Part shown: piece after piece, positions 55,798 to 64,000 of the stretch
How the letters are laid out: every line of letters starts with the position of its first letter
Numbering within the stretch: position 1 is the stretch's first letter
DNA from: Ciborinia camelliae
Lineage: Eukaryota; Ascomycota; Leotiomycetes; Helotiales; Sclerotiniaceae
Length of the DNA stretch: 64,000 nt
Assembly (NCBI GenBank): GCA_025890175.1
Contig: JANPYM010000001.1
Coordinates: forward strand, 2,938,288 to 3,002,287
Direction: 5' to 3'
The notes under the pieces: generated by a model
Databases searched by the model: none
The model's input: the letters and a program-made list of their open reading frames with translations, nothing else
What the model was told of the DNA's origin: nothing
Program-made: the position numbers and the translations under genes

Positions 55798-58700
55798 TTC
55801 ATCAGATCGATACCTACTAGGTATCTACTCTAATCTCTATTGACTTCAAAAGCAAACAAAAAGAAAAGAATATACAAACATCAGAATAAATACTCGTCAT
55901 TACCACAAAAAAAAAAAGAAATGTCAACAATTTGGTTCGGTTCAATTCATCCACTACAAACCGTCTATGGTTACACCTACTGCTCAGTCCCCTTTACGGT
56001 ATGTTACCCTACCTATCACCTGAAGTTTTTTCCTTGCTTCCCGTCATCAATACCTAAAAAAGCCTGCCAAATATCATAACATTTATTCAGTATTGCACAG
56101 AATTGTCGATACTGCCTTCCGACAGGTCCCTCTACCCAAAAAGTACCTAGTAAGTAATCTTTCAATTGGGGAGGGAAGAAAGGTTCAGCTCCCTGTTTGT
56201 TTCGAGTTTCGAGTTTTGCCTCGTCAACAAACTCCCGCGGGCTGCAAGTATCCTATGATTTCTACCCATCAAATCTCCCCTCAATTTCTGATATATGATA
56301 CAAAATCTTAATCATGTACAGACACGCCGGACGCGTACTACAGTCTACAGTACAGTCTACAAAATATCATCAGAATCGTGGTCAAAATGTGGTTTTCCGC
56401 GTTCATACTCGATTACTCCGGAGAGGTGTAACAAAAGGAATCTTTTCGAGCCTTCAGGGGTTTTAAGCCAGGCACAGGAACAAAAGCAGGAACAGGAACA
56501 CAGGCCCACTGTGCCGCCCACAAAGCTCCGCACATGTGGTCTTTGTGTACCCTATGTATAGGCCATTTGAGCCCATCTTACTCCGATGCACTGTTGTTTT
56601 AATCAAAAAGTTGTTATTTTCATCGGCAGTCAATCAAATTTCCCCAACTCGAGTGGAGTTGCTGTTTACTGTTGGAATTCGGTTTTAGCCCATTCAGGGT
56701 GCCTTAACCTGAGCCAGTCAACTGGAAGTGGAAACTCCAGCCAAAGTTTATCTGTGCTCATTATTGGGGACCATTGGGAATCTGCTCCGGCCCTTGCACA
56801 TGTTTGATTTGGACCGCAAATTGCTATACAAATAGAGACTGGCTCAAGACTGCTTCATAACTTCATCGGGTCAATGAAATATATGTTTCGACACAGCCAT
56901 ATGTATCAATTGAAACTTGGTCGACCGTTGGTTCGGGATCTTTCATTTTGTACTGAAAATATCAACAGTGGGGCCTGGGCACAAATAGCCAACCAAGTTC
57001 CCACCCTACTTAATGACCTAGAGTCCTAGACTCGTTACGGTCCATACCATCCCGAAGCTATTTTTATTAATATATAAACAGACATATAACTCGAATCCAC
57101 AAGGAAGTTAACATGTTCGTTGCCTGAACCTTGAAATAGGTTGCCTGAACCTTTATCTCCAGATTTTGGCCATTATTAAGCTTGAAATTTTCCATCTGTC
57201 TGTCTCAGTGACAGCAGCAGGTCAAAACTATCAAAACTTTATTCCCGTTCGTATCACGGTATCACAACACTCATATTGCGCATTGACCAAACTGTACCAA
57301 GTGGTTTGGCAGATCAAGTTTATGCCAATTCACAGATGAAGATTGGCATCACCGATATCCCTATCCATCTAACGATTCCAGCCTTAACGCGCCCACATTG
57401 AAAATTCTACAGTGGCAATCACAGAGAATCGAATTTCGAGCCATAATCTGGAAGTCTCCTCAACATTGCCTCGGGTAGTTTGATGAAGAGTTGAATCTCG
57501 CATATGAGCAAGTGGACAACCATACCGAATGGGATATTGAAAGATGGCGAAACCACGTGCGCCGATGCTCTTCGCTCCTTCCTATAAGAATGAACAGCCA
57601 GGTGTTTCCCTGGCTATGTGTGGGGAGCCAATAATGTATTATAATTTATGTATTTCACTCGTATCAGGACTTAAGATCAGCACGATATATAAGGTATTAA
57701 GGATGGATGTGCCTACCGTACGCAGCCTAGCCCCTAGGATTTTTATCCTAATCTATTCGTTAATTTTTTTGGGTTCTTTGTATCGATAAGTAAAGGCGTA
57801 AAGGCGGACAATTTTGAATTTCATATTATTGGGGAGTTCGGAGACATGATTCTTGATATCTCATACCTGGGTGAGCTGAGTCGCCGAGTGTAACTCGTAG
57901 ATTCTATACAAATGTAAATGCTTTACGTTTTATCCTTCAATAATCAAATCAATTGATAGATCATTACCGTACACATCCTTCACCAATCTGAATAATAGTG
58001 CATTGGAATCGGGATTTTAGGGTTTTCGACTTCAACCCAGATCGATCAGAAAAAAAAACTTTCCGAGATCTAAGTAACAACCCAGCAAGTAGAAGTAGGT
58101 AAGATGTTCGTTCGATGATTGTATGTAGGTAGGTAAGGTAGGGTAGGTAAATCTGGATGGAATATCACTGGCAAAGATTCGGGGGAAATGACGGCCGAAA
58201 ATATATTTTGAAGTTTGGTGTATGGCATAGAGTACGCATGGTGAGTTTTCAGAACGGAAAGAGGATGCTATGTTGATAGAGAATCAACATTGATTGATTG
58301 GGGATTGCAATGCAATGCAATGGATGGCAGATGATTGCTAGGTCTTTCTATACGTGAAGTATTGACATGTGCTGAGAGCTATAAGGGTTCTCTGTTACTG
58401 GAACTGTCCACTTTCGATAATGATACTTAGGTACCTCTGGATTAGAGAATCTTAACCAAAATCTCTTTAGAAAACCTCTAATAAAGCACCTTTCCGAAAC
58501 CGAGATTTGGGCGAGGGGGATATTATAAGATGGACATTTGAGGATTTGGTAAGAGAGAATAGAATACTCTTCTGGACATATCTCTTCAGGCATGAAAAGC
58601 AATATTTTTCGAGGTTTAAGAATCAAAGTCAGTTCCCAATGGAAAATATTTCTATACTGTAGTTCTAGACTCCTCCTTCAGTCTCAAATGCCATTTAAAC

Positions 58701-59348
58701 AAACAATCATTGTTATAGCTCAAACACATACAACATTCTCGTATTTGGATATTAACCTTAAGGAATCAAATTATACCGTATCAAAATTCATCCTAAAATT
58801 TGGATTCATCTTCGCCAGTTGTAGATTTTAAGAAAGTATACCAAAAAAACGTTGCTAGAGAAGAGAGATGAGATATATGTAGAGGAGGAATAAGTGATAT
58901 TGATTGAAATATAAGCAAGAACTTCTTCTCCATATCTCCTCGAATGCGATTGTTTTCAAAAAGCATTTAATGAATCCTTGTGATATTCCTTGAATGAGAA
59001 GCTGGTAATTAAGCGGCCTCTAGTACTTAAGGGGGGATGATTTCCAAAGAAAAAAAACCTCAAAATCAAACATCAAATAATAATAATAATAAGACATGCA
59101 ACAAAAAAAACGTATATTTAAGAATTGAGTTTGATTTACCTCCTCATATGATAATATCTCATCTCGAATACTCCGAATCATCCGATCCGGGTAAAAAAAA
59201 TCATTTTCCAAATTAAGACATGAAACCGATTCGTTGTTTGATTGGTCCGCATCCACTTCTCCACGTGCTTTTTTGTTAACCTCGGCCCACACCCGCCTCA
59301 CGCTTCTCCAATATAATACTCAACAAGAGCAGCAATGACAGATCAATA

Positions 59349-59420
59349 GGACCGCTGGCGCAACGGTAGCGCGTTCGACTCCAGATCGAAAGGTTATCCG
59401 TTCAAATCGGGTGTGGTTCA
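59349..59420 (+). tRNA. tRNA-Trp (anticodon CCA)
   Basis: 72-nt cloverleaf without intron. The acceptor stem GGACCGC pairs with GTGGTTC (two G-U pairs), and the discriminator is A at 59420. The D-arm is GCGC-AACGGTA-GCGC. The anticodon stem TTCGA/TCGAA holds loop CTCCAGA, so anticodon positions 34-36 are CCA. The variable loop is AGGTT and the T-arm is ATCCG-TTCAAAT-CGGGT. The internal promoters fit: A-box TGGCGCAACGG and B-box CGTTCAAATCG. A T6 run 21 bases downstream serves as RNA polymerase III terminator. It decodes UGG. No other tRNA was seen in the window. Confidence 0.96.
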
Positions 59421-60724
59421 ATACCTCCTAAGTTGATCAACTTTTTTGGCATTTTTTTTTTACTTGACTTGACTTGAGTTCTTTTAATCAGGTACCTGGG
59501 TGGGAATGAACTTCATTGAAGATTGCTATTTTTGGGGTGTTGGTGGTTATTTTGTGCTGGTCTCGGTTGATTGTCGGCTAATCTTCGGTTTGTGAGGTTG
59601 GCTGATTGTTGGTTGGTTGGTGGGTGGTATGATCATCTAACCAGCAACATCAATTTGAACCTCGCCTAACCCCCACATTTTGTTTTCTGGGGGGAGAAGT
59701 ACCATCTGATTTCCACCTGCATGCAAAACAAGATCACAATAGCCAATTCTCAACCTGGAAATTATACTTTGGTACATCCAACGAGTCTTTTCCCGGATGC
59801 TACTTCAATACCAATGCAAATGTCCAGGAACTATAGGTATACTTGCTGTCTTAAGTAAGCGCAGCCAATCTTGTATGATCTGAATGTCACTCATACCTAG
59901 AGGACTTCGTCAGCGATTAGATCATTCCTTATATTTCTCCTCATCTTTTCCTTCGTTCTGCATCTACCGGCAATTTTTGGACTGCGCGGCTAATCACAAA
60001 GACCGTCTCATGTCACACTTGCATGCCTGTGCAATTAATCTTTGGGCATTTTTTCATCCTTCGGTATTCCAATTGCCAAGTCCTTTTCATCGCACCTATA
60101 CCCTCTACGGGTAACCACCAAGCAAATGTTCCAATTACCTTCCCGTTGAGATCTCTTTCTCCGATGATGGAATGTCATCCCAGGGAAAGATTCTCCAATC
60201 AACGTTCTTGCATTACTGTTCAAATATGTCGAATTGTATAAATCTCCATCCTCCCCTATATCGCCAAGATCGAGCTTCTGTAGGAGGAGCATAGAGAATC
60301 TCAATTATACATGGTTTCGGCAGGTACATTACAGATAAATTCAAGCCTGCTGGTAAGGAAATATATCCTCATAGCCAATCCAAATCGATTGGACGCGTAT
60401 ACCTTTTTTCTTTGGGATGATCCTCCTGTCTCTTTCAAATTAATCACCTACTCAATTTTATCGACATTATTAGCGGGAAGAGTATATTCCATCTGGATGA
60501 ATTAGATGTGCCTTTTTGGGAAGATCAATGAAGCCTTGGCGTTGTCGGCATCGATATGTCTTCGCTTTGCAAGCCTGCAGTTGGAAGATGTGTGATATCA
60601 TATATTCTTTGCTATAGATATATTTACGCAGGGGAAACTTATGTATATATGAAGAAGGTCGTCCTGTAGAAACAGAAGAACGTACAAGCTCATTCCTTCT
60701 TTACTCCTAGGTTTTCTATCCACC
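59421..60724. other. Interval between tRNA-Trp and the dioxygenase gene
   Basis: 1.3 kb. After the Pol III terminator there is mixed sequence with GGTTGGTTGGTGGG near 59605-59625. The dioxygenase leader ends in CCACCATG, a good initiation context. Short overlapping frames at 59884-60304 show no domain. Confidence 0.5.
59442..59447 (+). terminator. RNA polymerase III terminator of tRNA-Trp
   Basis: A TTTTTT run lies 21 bases after the mature 3' end, backed up by a longer T run at 59452-59461. Confidence 0.8.
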
Positions 60725-62175
60725 ATGCATTTCACACGTCTCTCAATCCCCACGTTGGCCTTCTTGGTTGCTGTGCAGGCACATCCAGGGCACGACATCA
60801 ATCAAGAAATTGCTGATATTGCAAAGGGTCATGAATTTCACAAGAGAGATATTAGTAGCTGTTACTCAAAACTTAAGGCTCGAGGTCATCACCAACGTAC
60901 TATTGATAGAAGACACGAGATCCTCAAGAATGAGAGAGAGAAGCGTGGTCTCCCTACTGGTATTCTCCAATTCCCTAACCAACTACCAACCTAAACTAAT
61001 ACAAATAGATGCATCCATCATCAAACTCCGCGATCTCCCCGAACTCGAGGCTCGCGATGCTGGAACCGTTTTGAATACTAGTCATTTCTCCACAACCACC
61101 TACTCCCCAGATGATCCCTTCTCCACCGTCTTCACTGGAAACAACTCCTGCATCCTCGTCCCAGAAGTAACTGAAGGTCCCTACTACGTCACCGGCGAAT
61201 ACGTCCGCGCTGATGTTCGCGAAACGGCTATTCAATCTGGCATTGATCTCATCATGGATATCCAAGTCATCGATACTTCAACTTGTGAACCAGTCCCTAA
61301 CATTTATATTGATTTCTGGTATGCGAACAGCACTGGTGTATACAGCGGTATTACGGATGCTTCTATCCCAACCAACATCAATGCTACGTTTGCGAGAGGT
61401 ATCCAATCGACCGGCTCAGAGGGTGCTACTCAGTTTACGGCGTTTTATCCGGGTCATTATCGGGGAAGAACTCAGCATATCCATGTTGCTACTCATGTCG
61501 GTGGAACGTAAGTTTTTCACTTCCGTATAGATTATTCGAGCCCTCTAGCCATATCAATAGAATACTAATCCTCCCATACTCAGAGTCTTCTCCAATGGAA
61601 CCTTCCAAGGCTCAACCATCTCCCACATCGGCCAAGTTTTCTTCGATACCTCCCTCAATAATCAAATCGAAGCACTGACACCTTACTCCACCAACCCTGA
61701 TCCTGGCTCAACTACCAATGCCCAGGATGGAATCTTCAGTAAGTATAATCCATCCTTCGATTTCGCGCTTCCCGATTCCAAAAACTCCCATTTCATCTTT
61801 CATCCTCTACACCCTTCCCTCCTCATCCCAAATAATCCCCAATCTAATCACCCTCCCCCACTAGTCCAAGAAGCCGCCCTCGGCGACCCCGTCGTCGAAT
61901 ACTCTCTCCTCGGTTCCTCTCTCTCTGATGGCCTCTTTGGATGGATCGCTTTCGGCATCGATCCTACACGCGCCGGTTCCATCCAAGCAGCGGCAGCACT
62001 TACTTCAGATGGAGGTGTGCCTCTTGCGGGAGGTCCGGGAGGTCCTGGGGGTCCAGGGGGTCCACCACCTAATGGAACGTTTCCAGGTGGACCGAATGGA
62101 ACATTTCCCGGAGGACCGAGACCATCGATTAGTTCGAGTTCCACTATTAGTGTAGCATCGACAACTACTTTGTGA
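60725..62175 (+). CDS. Secreted intradiol ring-cleavage dioxygenase
   Basis: Four exons, 60725-60959, 61009-61507, 61584-61738 and 61865-62175. The introns are 49, 76 and 126 nt (GTATTC...ATAG, GTAAGT...TCAG, GTAAGT...CTAG), and the product is 399 aa. The start sits in CACCATG. Residues 1-20 (HFTRLSIPTLAFLVAVQAHP) are a signal peptide. The catalytic core holds the four expected Fe(III) ligands: Tyr in EGPYYVTGEYVRADVRE (near 136), Tyr in FYPGHYRGR, and His-x-His in TQHIHVATH (near 225-238). The family opens catechol-type rings between the two hydroxyls. The last ~60 residues are a Gly/Pro-rich stretch (GGPGGPGGPGGPPP) followed by Ser/Thr, like a cell-wall linker. Extracellular catechol/lignin-derived phenol breakdown is inferred. 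Neighbours give no pathway context. Confidence 0.92.
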
Positions 62176-63158
62176 GGTTGTGAGGGTGTGTGGTGATGAG
62201 GTGATGAGTTTGTGAAAATGTGGGAAGGGCGGTTGAGATTTCTTTTGCGGGAAGTAGAAGTGGTTATTATATTCATTTTCACTCGGGTCATGGGGTGTAA
62301 TCTGAAATATTCCTCGCCGTTTATTCTCGGATCATCTCACTTCCCACCCCCACACTCTTTTTCCAATGTATTTTTGCACAGGAGTTGGTTTAGTCAAATG
62401 CTTCTTGTGTTGATGATGCTTTGAAGTCACTCTTTTCTTTGAGGTCGGTATTCTAGTTAGGATTGAAATATATTGTGTTGTCTTTCGCTTGATTCGTGGT
62501 CTTTGTGAAATCAATGAGTTTGTTAAGATTTTATTGTGGGTAGTACAGTAGAAACTTATTGAATAATATCCATTTGGGGAGAATGGTAAAATTGGCGAGG
62601 ATGGATGGTATTGGGGATCACTATAATTTAGGTGTAATTTATATATGGAGGTGATGGGGAGGAACAATTGGTGAAGGTTAAGATTATGGAGTTAAGGTTT
62701 GGAAGGAGTGGTAGGTTGTAGGAGAAGAGTGGGAGAGGGGAGTAAGGGCATGGATATGAATCACTAAGTGGTGAAAGGATAATAAATGAGAATTTGGGAG
62801 ATGAGAATTAGAGATATGTTTTTCCTATAGAGTAGATTAGAGTCACCAAGTCATGTGTGGGGAAGAGGACATGAGAAAAAACGATTTCATTTCGGCATTA
62901 TTTAGTATATCCCGTGCCTTGACAGTTATATAGAAAGACGAGCTGATCGTAGGTCCCAAGGGGCGTAGTGAAAGCTCGCATAGAAAGATACAAAAGATTC
63001 GTTTGAAATCCGTTAACGCCAAGATCATCCTGCTTCGAAATCATCACCCGTAAATAGTATTTCCTCCAGCCTCCCAAACCTTCACCTGAATCGAGACTCT
63101 CCTTCTCCTGCATCGTATTTCCTCTTGCTGGTCCTCCACCTCATACATCTTGCGGCAT
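62176..63158. other. Convergent interval between the dioxygenase and TPR genes
   Basis: About 1 kb, rich in G on the plus strand (AGGAGTGGTAGG near 62700). Frames here (62332-62667, 62843-63113) show no domain. It probably holds both 3' UTRs. Confidence 0.5.
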
Positions 63159-64000
63159 TTAAACATCCTTGACTTTTCCTTTTGTCCTAATAACCAATTC
63201 CTCGCCTTCTCCTTCTTCTGCAGTAACAGAACCTAGAGCTTGCTCCATGTCCGAATCCAGAGACTCGTGTAAAGTTTGCTTGGAAATAGAGAGTTCATCA
63301 TCGAGCTCAGGATCGTCAGATTGTGCATCGTTCTCGAGATCCGATTCTTCGCCCGATTTGGAATTTTCAGATTGTGTGTCGCTTTCGAGATCGGAGGTTT
63401 GACTTGCGGATGAGGTTCTCTTACTTTTTGACCGCTGTAAGCGATCAATATGGCAGGTGCGACTATAGGGTCCATATATATATATGGCCTCACGATCGTA
63501 GCTTTAATAAATCAACCCTTCCACACCTACGACGAGAACCCTCCCATCTCTTTCCAATTGTTGTTCAACCTTCTGGCGTACCCTCATGTACCAACCCTCG
63601 GACTTTATGGTTAGAGGATTCTCGGGTCCGAATATTGTTAGACGTTTTTCATAGACATCTTCAAAATATGAGAGAGCTTCGGAGTATCTTCCTTGGTCGT
63701 CGAGTAATATGGCTAACTCTAATGTATAGGTAATTGTCTTTTGATGACTTACCCCTAATATTCGTTGGCTGTCTTTGATCAGGGTCCGGAAAAGGATTTC
63801 CGCCCCAGCAAAGTTTCCTGCGCTGCGAAGAACCCGAGCAAGGCCGTTTCTACTCTGTAATGTTTGGATTTTCTCAGGTCCAAGAACTCTCTGCTCTATC
63901 TCGATAACTTGTCGAAATAATTCCTCAGCTTTAACATGTTCTTTCCGTTCCATCAGACTCCATGCAAGGTTATGTGTAGCTAGCAATACATCAAGATGCT
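63159..64000 (-). CDS. Tetratricopeptide repeat protein, kinesin-light-chain type (5' part outside window)
   Basis: The reading frame is open through base 64000, so the gene continues beyond the window. The visible exon (64000-63531) encodes about three 42-residue TPR units of the kinesin-light-chain type, each with an ALxxx-(E/Q)xxxR-GPE/GxxHxxT pattern, for example WSLMERKEHVKAEELFRQV and GVSHQKTITYTLELAILL. In fungi such arrays often sit at the C-terminus of NB-ARC/NACHT receptor-like proteins. I propose a 96-nt intron (63435-63530, GTAGGT...TTACAG) leading to a last exon 63434-63159. That exon is 92 codons in frame and encodes RSKSKR followed by a Ser/Asp/Glu-rich tail ending KGKVKDV. Without that splice the protein would stop at 63504. 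The TPR call is firm; the acidic exon is moderately supported. Confidence 0.75.

Larger units (their letters stand above)
54184..59348. other. 5.2 kb gene-free interval with clustered simple repeats
   Basis: No coding gene recognised. From 54700 to 55800 there is a cluster of short repeats (AAGGGCAGT, AAGCAGGG, AAAT, TCAA, TTTGC, GCAGCAAT) and an inverted repeat at 55523-55571. From 56300 to 58900 the DNA is unremarkable mixed sequence with many stops. GGTAGGTA motifs recur near 58085-58150. Frames up to 105 codons show no domain. Confidence 0.5.

Noticed and set aside
59020..59301. 93-codon minus frame beside tRNA-Trp
   Set aside because: Contains poly-Tyr from a (TAA)n repeat and no recognisable domain.
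63169..63402. 77-codon plus-strand Ser-rich frame
   Set aside because: It is the reverse-strand shadow of the acidic last exon of the TPR gene.

Overview
The window is nuclear DNA of a filamentous ascomycete. It is moderately AT-rich, with compact protein genes on both strands, short spliceosomal introns (46 to 133 nt, GTRNGT donors, CTAAC-like branch sites, YAG acceptors) and long gene-free intervals. Those intervals carry an endlessly repeated CCTAGGTAGGTA-type motif that I associate with Leotiomycetes such as Botrytis and Sclerotinia. That placement is inference. Nothing bacterial, plasmid-like or viral was seen.

Layout. 1-792 is the 3' end of the DEAD-box ribosome-biogenesis helicase MAK5. 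2557-6646 (-) is the inositol polyphosphate kinase KCS1. 9005-12751 (-) is a large disordered orphan protein, which diverges from the giant leucine-rich septation scaffold Cdc11/SnaD (13803-20312). 20551-21476 (-) is a peroxisomal enoyl-CoA hydratase/isomerase, diverging from the dolichol-pathway mannosyltransferase ALG2 (22150-23763). 24848-26341 is an FAD/NAD(P)-binding oxidoreductase. A 4.7 kb apparently empty interval follows, in which I found a spliced SAM-domain gene on the minus strand (28503-28906); no single reading frame shows it. 31078-36503 (-) is a kinesin-4-like motor. After a 5.7 kb gap come ORC6 (42190-43467, -) and, divergently, a secreted EF-hand protein (43772-44546). TYW2 (46079-47290, -) follows, then after 4 kb a DENN-domain Rab regulator (51268-54183, -). 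A 5 kb repeat-rich gap leads to tRNA-Trp(CCA) at 59349-59420, a secreted intradiol ring-cleavage dioxygenase (60725-62175), and the 3' end of a TPR protein (63159-64000, -) with a cryptic acidic last exon.

How the genes relate. These are mostly housekeeping genes of the cell cycle and cytoskeleton (Cdc11, ORC6, kinesin), secretory pathway (ALG2, EF-hand, DENN), RNA metabolism (MAK5, TYW2, tRNA-Trp) and phosphate signalling (KCS1). They do not form a biosynthetic cluster or operon. The accessory-looking genes are the secreted dioxygenase and the SAM-domain fragment. Gene models below were spliced by eye from splice signals and reading-frame continuity. All spliced complete models close in frame.

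I found no convincing new multi-gene system. The best unexpected items are the hidden SAM-domain gene, the cryptic acidic exon of the TPR gene, an overlapping upstream ORF at the KCS1 start, the diverged tandem duplication at 49.0-49.2 kb, and the TACCCTACCC-rich patch at 44.7-45.5 kb.
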